A DNA stretch of 64,000 nt from the NCBI GenBank assembly GCA_018894105.1, contig CM032118.1, positions 35,382,690 through 35,446,689 on the forward strand, in the 5' to 3' direction. Below the pieces are notes generated by a model. That model was not told the origin of the DNA. It did not search any database and saw nothing but the letters and a program-made list of their open reading frames with translations. The translations under genes were made by a program, and so were the position numbers. This DNA is from Jacaranda mimosifolia. Its lineage: Eukaryota; Streptophyta; Magnoliopsida; Lamiales; Bignoniaceae. Shown here in pieces: positions 1 through 12,988 of the stretch (the first letter of the stretch is position 1; each line of letters starts with the position of its first letter).

Positions 1-415
1 CCGGTAGCCATGGCAGCCGGTGGTGTTGGTTGTTGGGGGGGGGGGGGAGGGGCTGGCAGCTGGTGGTGGGGGTGGGGGGGTAATGTATTTATAAATTATA
101 TATATATTATATTATATATAAAACAATGTTTTTTAATATTTTTTCAAAAAAATATACTGGATTTAATCTGGACCATCGATTCTTAAGTATAAAATCCAAA
201 GGCTTATAAGTTAGGGTATATTCGTCTTCTCACACACAAAAATCCATACCCAGTCGCACACATAGGCGCGTGAGGAACACCAACACTTTCAGGGGTGTTT
301 GTCGTATGATTTTTTGAAAATATGAGGGTATTTTTTGCATATTATTTTTTCATAAGGATGCTTTTTGCCCATTTCTTTTATCCCGGGGGGGTGCTTGCAA
401 TTTACCAAACAAATA
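1..415. mobile_element. Right edge of a MULE-like element (partial)
   Basis: The window opens inside a GC- and G-run-rich stretch with CCATGG-containing words and long G tracts (about 30-80), then (TA)n-like DNA, then a segment at 281-400 with alternating T-rich and AGGG words. The same order of blocks is seen at the right end of the better-defined element at 29174-31627, where the right inverted repeat occupies about 31495-31627. I infer a related element cut by the window edge. No ORF is convincing. The outer boundary near 385-415 is approximate. Confidence 0.4.
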
Positions 416-718
416 AGGTGCTATAGCCTTTCAGTTGGCCAATTTCCAGTCAAACAGGCAAAAATGGATGGTGATGGGCGTAGTTATTGCAAGACGCATC
501 GGCATTGGGGCTTGACTAGACTTCCCATAAAGCAAAATAGAGAAATATTAGACTTCCCATAAATCAAAGCCGGACCCTATTTGGTCCCCAATTGTACGGA
601 CGGGCTAACCTACTTTTTCTCCATGCTATTCAATACGTTTTATGACAATTTATGACATGATTGGTTGCTTTCCAAGTCACGTACCCAGTCACATTCACAT
701 TTTTGAAAGAAAATCTTT
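416..718. other. Intergenic, nothing recognised
   Basis: No reading frame, RNA gene or repeat structure could be supported. The short frames here have no family resemblance. Confidence 0.5.
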
Positions 719-1264
719 TGCTATGTTTGATTACATTTTGTCAAAATAAATTCAAAATTTTTTGATTATGTTTGGTTATATTTTGCTAAAATAAATTTAT
801 TTTGACAAAATATAATCAAACATATGGGTTTTTTTTTTTCCAAACCAATAATTGCTATTTCCCATAATACCCCTTCAAATCAATTATCTTATTACCAAAA
901 ACTTTATATACATACATATACATATCATAATATTTTATTATTATTTTTATAAGTAAAAAATTATATCCAATCATAACATATACATATTATATATTTTATT
1001 ATTATTTTTACAATAAAAAATATTATTCAATTCCATTTTTACTCTAAAAATCCAACAAAAAAATATTGATTTGACTGCTACAGTAGAAATTGTCTCTTTT
1101 CAAAGCATAAACAAACATACCAAAACTCTCCAAAATAATATTCTAACTATTCTCAACATGTAAACAAACATACATTACATCCTCCAATACAAATTTCACA
1201 TTCTCCAACCCCACTCTCAAAACTTATTCTCCCAAAACATACAATTCATATCCAAACATTATCA
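719..1264. mobile_element. Decayed MITE (hAT or Harbinger-like)
   Basis: The ends form a weak inverted pair, TGCTATGTTTGATTAC at 719 against TGATAATGTTTGGATAT read from 1264 on the minus strand. Inside, 722-823 folds as an imperfect hairpin: the words around TTTTGTCAAAATAAATT recur inverted as AATTTATTTTGACAAAAT. The right half (1020-1264), read on the minus strand, resembles by eye the interior of the MITE at 25352-25820. No convincing target-site duplication remains, so superfamily and exact ends are uncertain. Confidence 0.4.
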
Positions 1265-1358
1265 TTTCCTTTTTGTTTAATTAGTTTTCACTGTGGATGT
1301 ACACTATTTTTTATTTTTTTCTTTTGCTTCTTTCTTTCTTGCTTGTGTCGCTGTCCGC

Positions 1359-1395
<37 letters not shown>

Positions 1396-1971
1396 GCTTC
1401 CGAAATGATTTCGTGATAAACATAACAAACGGGTACGTAATATTAGGTTAAGCAAGTTATGTTAGAGAAAAAAAATTATGATTAATTTTTTTTTTATGTT
1501 TGATCCTCTCAAAATTAGGTGGCATGTCGGTATATGACATGGGTAATTCTAAAAATGCCATTCAAAAAGTGATATAAACAAATGGGTAAAATTACAATTT
1601 AATCCCACATATCACTTAATTATAATATTAGACAAAAGGGTCACCTGTGAGGTACATGCATGGCTACTAACCATCATTTGGGTGTGTTTCAAATTTAGTA
1701 CCATAACTTCAAAAATAACAAATTTTAGTCCCATATATAATCTCAAATTTGCAACTTTTGGTCATTTCGTTAAAATAATAAATGAAAAAACCACAAATAA
1801 AGCACATAACTATTAACTCTCAAATAATTCAATTCCGATATAAATATCAAAATTATTTTTGATAATTTTACTTCACTTGCTACATTTCTAGCTTTGATGA
1901 TTAATTTATGTCTTTATTGAAAATCTAAATATTACAGTAAAATTATCTATAAGTTCTAACTCACTACAAAA
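1265..1971. other. Intergenic with (CT)n microsatellite
   Basis: Contains a CT dinucleotide tract at about 1359-1394 and otherwise AT-rich DNA. No gene is visible. Confidence 0.6.
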
Positions 1972-2334
1972 ATTCATGTATCAACCACGACCAGTCCATG
2001 TTGATGCTAAAAATTTATAATTTTAATTACGAAATTATCCTAGTCAAATTTGAAATTGATGCTCTCGTGGTTAATCCTCACTATGATCAACCCGTAGTTG
2101 ATGATCAATATATATATATATATTAATTTTTATACAAATAATGCATATATAATTTGTTATGCTCTAAAGTACAATGCCACATATTAATAATTAATAATTT
2201 TTGTTGATTATAATTAAAAAAATTATATTTGCTATGAAAATTTAGAGTTATATTTTGTAGCTATAGTTACGAAATTAATTTCGTAGCAATTTTTTCATAG
2301 CAAACATTTTATTTTTTGTGAGCGACTGAATATC
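1972..2334. mobile_element. Possible degenerate CACTA MITE
   Basis: Starts CACTACAAAAATT at 1972 and ends TTTTTTGTGAGCG at 2334, a damaged version of the inverse terminus. It is flanked by ACT on both sides (1969-1971 and 2335-2337), consistent with the 3-bp duplication made by CACTA transposases. The right half carries inverted words (GCTATGAAAA at 2231 and TTTTCATAGC at 2291) around a perfect 18-bp palindrome at 2268-2285, resembling subterminal repeats. No coding capacity. Confidence 0.45.
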
Positions 2335-2970
2335 ATGAAATTAAAAATATAAACTTTAACAATTTATAAAAATATTAATTATTTTAAACAATTTATCTGC
2401 ATCATTACGATTTAAAATAAATAATGCATCTATATTTATCTATTTTCATATTTTCAGACTTTTTTCCCCCTATGGAAACTTTGATAAAGTACTTGTATGT
2501 ATCAAGTATTAATTTTGTTTTCATCTTTGTGTTTGATTGAGTAATGAAAAGGTAGGTGATAATTTTTTTCACTTATTGAGGCAAATTTTTGGTTCCCATA
2601 CTATAAGGTTTTGTGTTTGAATTCAAAAAATGTATATATATATATATATATATATATCCTAGTTGTTATAATAGTTTGATTGTTTAATATTCTTATTAAT
2701 TATTAATTATTAATTAGTAGTACTTTAATAAAATAATATATTTGAACAATGAACATTTCATTTGAAAAATAAATTATTCAGCGTCAATAAATTTTCTTAT
2801 GAAACATATCGGAAATAATATTATAGATATCTTTATTTTATTTAATTTTATAATATGATTTAATGTAGCTATTAATATTTAATAATATTAATAATTTCAT
2901 AAATTCATAAGATTTATGTGTTTCAATATAATGATAATAAACTAATATATAGAGATAAATTTAATATTGA
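2335..2970. other. AT-rich intergenic DNA with (TA)n
   Basis: Very AT-rich, with a TA dinucleotide tract at about 2631-2657. No supported gene. Confidence 0.6.
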
Positions 2971-4233
2971 TGATGGTTGAATTTGTTTGTCAGTGTGTTG
3001 AGCTCCGACTTAATATAATTGACCAAAATAAGAGTCAGATGGAGTATTTAGATGAAGTCGGGTCGAGCCCTACAAATAACAAATGTCAGGCTTGCCGAGA
3101 GGCCCTTGGCAAAGGCACTCCAATGCTCAAGTCAATATCTAATGGACCAGAAAAGAGAGTGGCAGAGTGAGAGCTTAGGTGATAATCAACATACTTTGCT
3201 GAAGGGTTGTAATAGGGTTTTTGTAGTAGCTTTTGAGATATTAAGATGTTCATGATGCCCTTACTTGTGCAAAGAGGGCCTTTGTTCTTATTTGAGGACC
3301 TTTAGGTCTTCTTCCTTCTGTATACTTTGCTAGGTGGAGCCTCATCCTACTTTTCAGGACATGGATGAGATTTCCGCATTTAATATGGAGGTAGAATGGT
3401 GGTACAGTAGGTGCATGCACTATTAATGTAGAGGCACGCTGCTTGTCAATGCATTTAATGCGGTAGAGTGGTGGTTATTGTGCATTCAATGCAACTGTGA
3501 CTGGTGGTATGGGACTGCTTTATGTTTCTCCGATCAACCTCCTACTATCGAGATGTTTCCTTGTCTACAAGTCATCTAGCCACGTTCTGGTTGAAATAAC
3601 GGGACTTTCTTGGGTTCGAAGGCCTTTGGCTGAGAGCCCAATAATCATTCTCGAGCTAATCGACCACACTTAGGTCGACTGAGAATATGTTGGTGTCACT
3701 ACAAAAAAAATATGATATTAGTAACAAAATAATAAGTGACAAAGTAAAAATTGTCACTAATAACATACATTAAATGATAATAGCTTTCATCTTGTCATTT
3801 ATGATAATTTTTAAGTAACAACAATTTTTATCTTGTCACAAAATGACTCAATAGTAATAAAAATCAATGTTTTAAGTTGTCACCATTAACAACCAGTGAC
3901 ACCCCTACGGCGACAACTTAGTGACAATACAATTTGTGACAAGATTTCATTGTCACTATTGGTGTGTCACTAATTGTCTATAATGACAACTCTAATACTA
4001 TTCTTGTCACTATTTAGGTTGTAAAAATCATTAAGGTAATAAAATTAAATTTTTTGTCACCTAATATACATAATTAGTGACAACTTTTATATTGTCACAT
4101 GCTATTTTATCACCAATTTATCTTTTTTCTTGTAATGTGTGTTGAGCTGGCGAAATAGCCCAATGAGGATTTGGGCCTGATCGATTACCTGGTTGACTAT
4201 TAGTGGGTTGGGCCTATTGGGCTATCCTATACA
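2971..4233 (-). mobile_element. Solo LTR of the Gypsy-2 family, interrupted by a CACTA element
   Basis: From about 3050 to 3560 the sequence lines up by eye, block after block, with the Gypsy-2 LTR at 53983-54722: GTCAGGCTTGCCGAG against GTCAGGCTAGCCGAG, CACTCCAATGCTCAAGTCAA against CACTCCGACGCTCAAGTCAA, and GATGCCCTTA. The right end (GGCCTATTGGGCTATCCTATACA) matches the start of that LTR in inverse orientation. No gag or pol flanks it, so it is a solo LTR left by LTR-LTR recombination or a fragment. Removing the 441-bp insertion leaves about 820 bp, close to the 740-bp relative. Ends are approximate because no matching 5-bp duplication was found. Confidence 0.75.
3697..4137. mobile_element. 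Short CACTA element inside the solo LTR
   Basis: Begins CACTACAAAAAAAAT at 3697 and ends TTTTTTCTTGTAATG at 4137, the expected inverse terminus with one G-to-A change. TGT flanks both sides (3694-3696, 4138-4140), the 3-bp duplication typical of CACTA transposition. The interior is filled with short direct and inverted words such as AGTGACAA and TTGTCAC, which look like transposase-binding subterminal repeats. Non-autonomous at 441 bp. Confidence 0.85.
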
Positions 4234-7200
4234 AAATATATTCTTAGGTTTTCAAAAAAAATAAATATTATACTAGTAATTAAAATTGACACATGAAAGT
4301 AAAATTATCAAAAAATTCTTGATATTTAAATTATAAATTAAATTGAAGGAGAGATAATAATTACTTGTTTTACACGTCTTTTTTATATATTTATTTATTT
4401 TTGAAATAGAGTGACTAAATTTTACAATAATATGTTTATATGATTAAAATTATCTATTTCTAAAATTATGGTCCTAAACTTGCAAAACAACCAAATAAAA
4501 GATAATGACCACATGCCACATGTATGTAGCTTTTCCGTCCAATATCTGACGCAAAGAATGATCAGGTGACATATAGGACTAAAATCGACAATTGTGAAAA
4601 ATCGGTATTATAATTGAAAAATCCCTATAGCTTATGACTGAAGTTATAAATAACACCATGGGGACTACTGTCTTTTCTGGGCAGATCAGCTTGACCCTGA
4701 CCATCCAAAATATTAAATACTTTGGTTTAAACAGATCAAATTAGGTTAATTCAGCCATCACTATATGCCAAAGGGTAGCAATATATAAATACTACATATC
4801 ATGACATATACAGATATATAATTATATCTAAGAAATTTATTTTTCTCCAAACATCTCCACCTCCTATCTTTTAATCAATACAAATTTTATTTATTTATTT
4901 AGTTGTACACATGTATGCTGAGAGTCTGTTATCTCGAACTTCTAACCTCATACTTTATGTACACTACATCAGTTACATACCTTTGTGCTTCAAGATCATT
5001 AGATTCAAATTGATCAAACCCTCTATAAACAAATTAGTTTTGATCTTATTTATGATTAATTTAAAAGAAGTTTTTGAACTCGTATAAGTTAGGGAAGATG
5101 GGCAATCTTTAATTTTGATTTTAACCATTTTAATCTAACGACTTTGATGAATATTAGGCAATGACCTTTGGTTGTGACCTTGCACCAAGCGAACACAGAG
5201 ATCAAAGCTTTCTTTTCTTTGCTTTTCTTGCTCCCATTACATTACATCCATGTCCATGCCCATGCCCTGCCAATTGCAATAGAGATGGGCCGTCAGAGGC
5301 CCACCAATTTGTGGACATGCATCAGGAGTGGGGCCTCCTTTCTTAAAATTTGTCTGAATTTTTAAATTTGGAAAATACTAATTAATGTTTAAATAAAGAA
5401 GGGTCGGTGGTTAGCGTGTACGACATGACCGTACGGTACATACGGAAGTGCCACGGCGCTGACGGTTATTAAATTCCATGTAGACGTACCATGGGTCCCA
5501 CTTTCCAACTCCCTCGACTACGTATTCCGTATGGCATCATATGTGTCATTATGACGGTGGTACATCGGAAAATATCAATTGAGCGCGTGCTCTTTATTTT
5601 ATTTTTTTATCCGGTAGGTTTTATTTTTTAAAAGAAAAATAACAAAGGAAGGAAAGTAGACAATAATGGAGAAAGGCCGTATAGGATTACGGTTTAACAT
5701 AGATGCCGTACGTTGTTGTTAAATTAACATATTGATCTTCTACTATTTTAATTTTCAGCGTAAAATTGAGTTATTTAATTTAATATGAGCTGATTTTTAT
5801 TGAAAGACCAATCACATGAGCATATAGTTATGCAATAAAAAAATTACGTTCATGGCATTTTTTCAATAAATCTCATAATTTGTATGTATAATTCTCTCTC
5901 TCTCTCTCTCTTTTGCGCCAATCATATTATAGAATTTGCATTGAAATATTTTAGCCTTTCATGCTATTTCTTTCATTTTGCAAAGACAACACGCTAAATA
6001 TTTTCAAAACTCCAATTTCGGGGAACATATATCCTCAAAGGACATGCCCATCTCTCCAAGAGGACGGCTGATTGGCAATTTCCATAAGCTTCTTTTATAT
6101 TCATTGATATTATTAATTAACATCATAAAAAATTATTAATTAAAATGAGGAGCCAAAAAAATTAGCATAATCCCTATCAATTCCATCCTAATTCAAGAAA
6201 AATTATAAATAATAATCAAGAAATATGTAAGAATATTGCAATATGTATATAAAGCTTTGAACCGGACTACCTCTAATAACATTGCTTAGCCATTCAATAT
6301 TCCTTAAATTGATTTCTTGTACGTTGGCCTTTCCCGAATTCAGTTGAGTAGATGCCGAAAATTAGTAGCTGTGAAGTAGCTAGTCTGTATGTTAGTAGTA
6401 CGACGTTTTCATGTTGGTCTGTATGTTAGTTAAATGTTTGTACTACGAAAGGAAGGCTGTGTAGGAAATCAATCAATTAATGCGCCTAAAATTCGTTGAG
6501 TGCTGCTGTTGTTCTTGTGACGATATCGAAAGTTATAATGTGCATTAACATGGGCAGTCTCTCTATTCCTGGAAAACTGTAAAGGAATCCTGGGATGTGT
6601 TAAAGCATTCATTTCAAATCAGAGCTATTAGGGATGATTCTCGAATATTTAGGGTCTGGTTCTATACCGATCAGAATCTACGTCTTTATTTCTTTCGTAA
6701 ATATGGCTCAGCAAACCCCAATTAATATGGATTAAATATATTATCTTAGTTCTTATTATTTTGGCGACTATCAAAATAATTTAAACATCCTCGTAATGAT
6801 TATCATTGTTTAAATGACAACAAATAATTGCAGAATGTCGTCTAGTTTCATATGTGGTGGAAATCTGTGTCAAGTTGTGTATGTTTACTCAATTACGTAC
6901 GTATAGAGTGAACTCTTCTATGAAGTTTGGATCACATAAATTAATAAGGAAGAAAAAAAAATATATAAATGTAAATACATCAAAATATGAAGTTATATTC
7001 TTTGAAGCATAAAAAAGAATTTTTAATATTTTTTTCATTAAAATTTAAGATTCAAGCATAGAGTTAAAGTTGTGCCGTCGTAGTAGAATGAGTGAGCTTG
7101 ATTGAGGTACGAAAAACTGTTGGGATATTCTGAACGATCAAATTCCCTCTACAAAAATTCTAATCATTAAACTTTATGTATCAATCAAAAATTATAAGAG

Positions 7201-7562
7201 TTTACCTTTTCACCTGCCTTTAGACTTACTACAGGGGTGTTTTTTAATTGAATGAGAGTTTGGAGGGTAGTAGAGTGTTGTATTGCATTCTCTATAGGTA
7301 TAAAATATGTCAAAAATTTGCAGTATACAAGTATTATACTACAAATTTTTATACTTTCCTACCTCATAATATCTTATTGATATTCTCAAGGGTTTGAAAT
7401 TCAATAATTAATTACCCGATTACTGAATTTGCCCAAGTCAAGATTGCATAAATTAAAACTGTTATTTGATAATTCAGGATATATATATATATATATATAT
7501 CTAGTCATTCACCCTCCTCCAACGCCCAACCCTCTCCCAAAAATAAAAAAGAAAAAAAGAAT
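4234..7562. other. Intergenic region, no gene supported
   Basis: Mostly AT-rich. A CT microsatellite lies at 5892-5911 and a (TA)n tract at about 7480-7500. A locally GC-richer patch at 5400-5580 is dense in GTAC words. The small frames near 5161-5365 have no recognisable domain and are not called as genes. Confidence 0.6.
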
Positions 7563-8593
7563 GGTTTAAATTTATTTTACCCCCTTGTACTATGAGGTAG
7601 GTGTCAAATACCCTCATATACTACCAAAGCCTTTAAATACCCCCTCAAAGTTATCTGTCATTAGTAAAATAGTTGATGGTGTTAAATCTCTATGATAAAT
7701 TATTAATTTAACACCAAAAAATAACTAAATAACATAAAAACTTGAGACACATGGCGTCTTTTTTCCTATGTAGACAAATATATTCTTGGCATAAAAAAAA
7801 ATGACTAGAAAGAAACAAATATATTCAGTTTCCTTTTCTTCTCACTCACAAAGAGAAACCCTAAAATATCATCCCAAAATTTTGAAAAAGATCCAGCAGA
7901 AATTTGATAGTGAATACTAAAAGATATAGTCCCTATCTGTGGAGGAACAAGCGAATTGATTTTTGACGAGTTGTCTGAAATTAATCGGTTAGTATATCTC
8001 AACTTTAAAACTCTAGAATTTTGGAATTTTTCCAATTTGCTTATTCAATTAGAGTTTTACAAAGTAATGATAAATTATAAGTGAAATATAGCAAAACCTA
8101 CATATTATTATAGATTTTTTATGTCCCAAAATTAATACAGATTTAAATTTTTTTAGACAAATAGTTATGAAAGAGAAATACATATAATGGTCCCATGTGT
8201 TTTTTCCATACAAACAACCTCTATTTTGTTTGTCCCATATATTCTGCATTAAAATGGATTTGTTTAATGTTCTTTTAAAAAAAATAAAATTATTTAATAT
8301 TTTTGTTGGATTAGGAGTTAGATGGTGCTTTAAGTCCTAAAATGAAGTAACAAAATTGAAGTACGAAACTTGAGCATTATATAATAACTCACAAAAGTAT
8401 TTCGGACATAAAATTTTCTAACTATCATGTGCATAAAGAAATATAATTTTAGTGCCACATTAGCCAAATAATCGTTACTTTTCTAACGGCAAAGAAGTTT
8501 GAGGGGGGTATTTAAAAGTTTTAATAGTACAAAGGGATATTTGACACTTACTCTATAGTATAAGGCTATAAGGGGGCAAAATGAATTAAACCC
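7563..8593. mobile_element. MULE-type non-autonomous element with about 110-bp inverted repeats
   Basis: The first about 110 bases (7563-7670) and the reverse complement of the last about 120 (8470-8593) share the same series of words: GGTTTAA..TTATTTTACCCCCTT, GTGTCAAATA, TTTAAATACCCCCTCAAA, then a CATTAG/CGTTAG word. Long terminal repeats of this kind are typical of Mutator-like elements. Flanks AAAAAGAAT and AAAAAAATT could be a decayed 9-bp duplication but are low-complexity. The interior has a plant-leader-like segment (7830-7870: CT-rich, then AAACCCTAAAA) but no intact frame. Confidence 0.65.
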
Positions 8594-10195
8594 AAAAAAA
8601 TTCTTCTTTTCTACTTGTTTTACACAATAATTGTTGAGGGAGTTAGGGGTATAAACTTTTCTTGGAGTGGTGTAGAGCAATATTCTATATCCCATGAGGC
8701 TGTGTTTATCCAGCCGTACACCTATATATGAGATTAACAGTGCATGAATCTGGTTTACTGATGATCTCACATTTATTAAGAAACATGTGCACTGATTATT
8801 ATCTCAGTTTGACGAGGATTGGATGGGGGACACCAACATTCAATCAAGAATTTACAACCAGCCCATATTATTGTGTTTTATTGCTGCTAAGTGCTAACTA
8901 CTGCATTTTCCCTGCTGTCACTCTGTTATGCCTAAAAATAGCATAAAGAGTGTCACGTCACAAATCAACTTTTCATGCCTGGAAAGCCTAAATTTTAGCT
9001 ACACTTTATATCAGAATGCCAATTTTAAAATATACATGTTTCTAAATTTATGTCATATCAGTTAATTAGATCCATGCATAATTTAATTGTTTAAATTATA
9101 AATAATAATATCTATATTTTACTTTATAATTCCACCTATTTAATATAAAAAAATATATAACATCAATAATGAAAATTAAGCACAATATAAAAATTATCAA
9201 TAGGATCTTATCAATAATCTTTAATAATAATAATTTTTATTTTGTTATAATATAATTTAACAGTGATGAAAATTAGTATTTTAAATTATCTAATTACTTA
9301 CATATGTACTGTGACAATCTCAATCAAAAATGTTATTACGCTTTATGATAAAAATTTTGTTCTCACTAATTGTCAATCTTGATAATTCAAGCACAATTTT
9401 TGTCACTATTAAGCTTGTGAAAATTATAATTTTGATAAATAAAATTTTTTGTTACTTAATACAATTTTTGTATTATTAAAATTTTCTTTTAATAGTTTAA
9501 ACATGTATCCAAATAAATGACATAATCTTTTTCTTTTCCTATTTTCATAGGGTGGTTATCTTTCTTTTTGGATAATTCTAGATTATGGCATAAGAGAATT
9601 ACAGTTAGATATATTAGCTTGCCAATTGGTGCTGTCATAAACGTGGACAGCATAATGAGAGGTAGCCCTAACAATATATACATATATGTTGCTCAAAAAG
9701 GAAAAAGTGTTGGTCTACAAAGTTTATATATATCATAATTTTCTCATAACATTCATGTATTGGAGGAGTGGCATCGGATAGAATTTGGGATAATCCTAGA
9801 TGGACTTCCACCAATCAAATTGGTGAATTTTCAGAGAGTTGTGGTTGAATCTCTTTGAATAGTGGGTTTTTACTTGTCGACCACCACCAATAATTTGGTC
9901 CGCATGCACCACACCGTTGCTTGGTTGCTTTGGAATATGCCTTGTAGCCCACATGAAACTCTAGTCATTACTGTGTTTGGTATAATTTGAATCTTCTATA
10001 TTAATAGTGAGGAAAGGGGAAAAAAACCAATAGAAGTGGATCACATGTGGTAGAAATACTAGGGAGTAGGGACTCATTCAGCACAAATGTGAAACTTTTT
10101 ACTATTTATTTATCATTTTATAAACTTGAATTTTGAAGTAGAATTTAATTTGGGATCAGAATGGATTAGAGATTGATCTAATGCGGACCACAATT
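8594..10195. other. Intergenic, with a decayed CACTA-like patch
   Basis: The stretch 9310-9480 contains words such as TTTTTGTCACTATTAAGC and TTTTGTTACTTAATA that resemble the right half of the 3697-4137 CACTA element, suggesting a very eroded relative. Nothing else is recognised; the small frames have no family resemblance. Confidence 0.45.
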
Positions 10196-10938
10196 CACTA
10201 CAAGAAAAATAGCATTTACTGGCACAAACATAGTGACATTTTATAATTTAATGCCACACAAAAGTGATGTAGTGATAATTATAAAAAATGCCACTATAAC
10301 ATAATATTTAGTGGCATTTGAGTAATGAATGACAAATAAAATGATGGCATTTCATTGAAAATGCCAATATAAATATATTTTAAAGGCATTTAACTAGTGC
10401 CACTAAACTTTTCCTAAAAATGTCACTCATAGTTAGTTATAGTGTCATTTGAAAAAAAACGTCATAAAATATTTAGTGACATTAACTTAGTGGCATTTTA
10501 TAATGAAATGACACATAATAGTAATATAGTGATAGTTGTTAAAAATAGCACTGAAAATAATATTTTGTGGCATTTAATTAACAAATATCAAATAAAATAA
10601 TGGCATTTGATTGAACATGCCAACATAAATGGGTTTTTAAGGCATTTAACTAGTGCCACCAATTATTACTAAAAGTGCCACTTATATTTGGTTATAGTGT
10701 CATTTTGAAAAAAAAAATAAATATCACAAAATATTTAATAATACTAAATTAATGGCATTTTATGATGTAGTGACACGATACTTCCACATTTAATGGGCAA
10801 CACATAATGACAATGGTAACATTCCATTTTTTATCCTTTTCTGGCTTACTAGTACATAACAATTAATAATTCTGATTCTCTTTCCCTAAACTCAATCACC
10901 TATCATGGTAATATATATAATAAATTCTTCCAAGACTA

Positions 10939-10970
<32 letters not shown>

Positions 10971-12988
10971 GAGACCATCAAATTATTGGAGGGATAATAA
11001 AAATGAAATTGGAGGGAAATCATAGCTTTTTATCCAGGGTTCTTGTAAATTTTAATCATACTGAAGTTTGGAGGTTTCAACTATATTTTGAAGGTACTAG
11101 TCTTCTCATTTGATAGCTATCTCTTTTTTTATTTTTTCTTTTGTTGTTATATCATTATGTGCCTTGAAAGAAAGAGTATGCAAAAGTAATATATGTATGT
11201 ATGTATATATATAGTTGTAAAAGTTGCGAATATATTGATGTAATGGTGGGAATACATGAATTAAGCTTACTGCATAGTTTTTCTTCCTTATCAAAATTTC
11301 ATGTTTTTTTTTTAATTTACACATTTTCTTTACTTAGTTACTTTATTTTTTAGTTTTTATATTTTATGTATAAAATGATTAAATATGTTATTATATATAA
11401 ATATTAATTAATAATAAGTTAATAATTATTATTTAATTATTTTTAAAATTAACCATTAACAATATTTATCAGTAATAAAAGGTGTTCACAAAAGTATTTC
11501 CAACTTAATTAGAAGGCAAGGCTTTTCGTTGACATTGATAAAATAATTTATGATTAATTTTGATTAGAATGTGAGCTTTGCGAAAGCCTAAAAAACTGTT
11601 GCTTGATTGAAGCATAACATTGATGATATATTAATTTCTTGACACATGAATTGTTTATTTGATTATATATTTTTTTATTTTTAATCTTCTTCATCAAAAG
11701 CTTTTATGATATTTATTGATAGTATTACAATCTCTTAAGTGTTGTAAAATATTAATTTTATTTCACACTTTACATAATTACGATTTTTATACAATAACGA
11801 TTATTTGTTTATACTATTTTCCTACTTGTGCAAATTTCAAATGATGTAGATTGTGCAGATTTCAGAGGACGTCGATTCTCGCTTTTATGGATGATTCAAG
11901 TCCTTTTTGAAGATATATCATATCTTGGATTCTTGCTTTTGCAGTTGATTTAGATGATTAATTTCCTAGTATTCACTAAATTTTGAAGTACATTTGGATT
12001 CTAGTCTTCGAATAGAATAATTTATTTTTTTTAGGTTTAGTAAATTAGAACCATTGGGCATGTTATTGATTAGTGATGTTTTTGCGAAGTTATGCACATT
12101 TAATGATTTCATTTATTTTGAGATATTTCTTTTGCTTCATTGCCTTTTGCGTTAATAAACTAATTACTATTATTAATTATAAGAATAAAGATCATTATGT
12201 TATTTTATTATTAAAATAATTTAATTTTTACCTATTAAATAAATAGATACCATTTGTGCTTGAAATGAATATTATAGGTTTAGAATGGCACTATAAAATG
12301 TCCATTTTTTTAGATTTCTATGACACATTGAAATGTCAGAAAATAATTCCTCTGGGACATTTCTAAGATAACTAAATATAAATATTTTGACAAGTTAAAG
12401 TGTCACAAAAGTATTTTTTTGAACTCAACAATTTATGAATATTATGACATTTCAAAGTGTCAACTAAATACATTTTTTATGGCATTTTCATATGCCACTA
12501 ATCTACAATTTTGTGGCATGTTAACATTTCATTTAAAATGTCTTTTTGTAGCATTTTAGCATATCATTTATTGCATTTTTCATGGCATGTTACTATGTCA
12601 TGTAAAGAACTTTTTGTGGCATTTTAATATGTCATTTAATATATTTTCTATGTCATTTTTGCATGTCATTTAAACAAACTTTTTGTGGCATTTTACTTTG
12701 TTACTATATGTATATTTTGTGGCATATTAGAATGTCACTTTAACAAAAACTTGTGACATTTTGAGATGTCATTCAATGCACTTATTTTGACATTTTAATA
12801 TGTCATTTAATGCATTTCTTATTGCATTTTATTAATGCCACAATATAGTTAAAATAGTGACATTTATACCTTTAGCTATACTGCTATAAATGTCACTTTT
12901 AAAAAATACCATTAAATATAAAATTGCCACTATAACATTCTTTAAGTGACATTTTTTAATGCCACTAAATATGATTTTTCTTGTAGTG
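10196..12988. mobile_element. Non-autonomous CACTA (En/Spm-type) transposon
   Basis: Perfect 15-bp inverted termini: CACTACAAGAAAAAT at 10196 and its complement ATTTTTCTTGTAGTG ending at 12988. The flanking trinucleotide ATT (10193-10195 and 12989-12991) is the target-site duplication. About 600 bp at the left and 700 bp at the right are packed with subterminal repeats built on GTGGCATTT, GTGACATTT and TGCCACTA in both orientations, the expected transposase-binding arrays. The middle (about 10850-12280) is AT-rich and encodes no transposase, so the 2.8-kb element would depend on a partner in trans. Clean ends and duplication suggest a fairly young insertion. Confidence 0.93.

Noticed and set aside
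5161..5365. Two overlapping 61-65 residue frames
   Set aside because: No start context, family resemblance or promoter; likely chance frames in a GC-richer patch.
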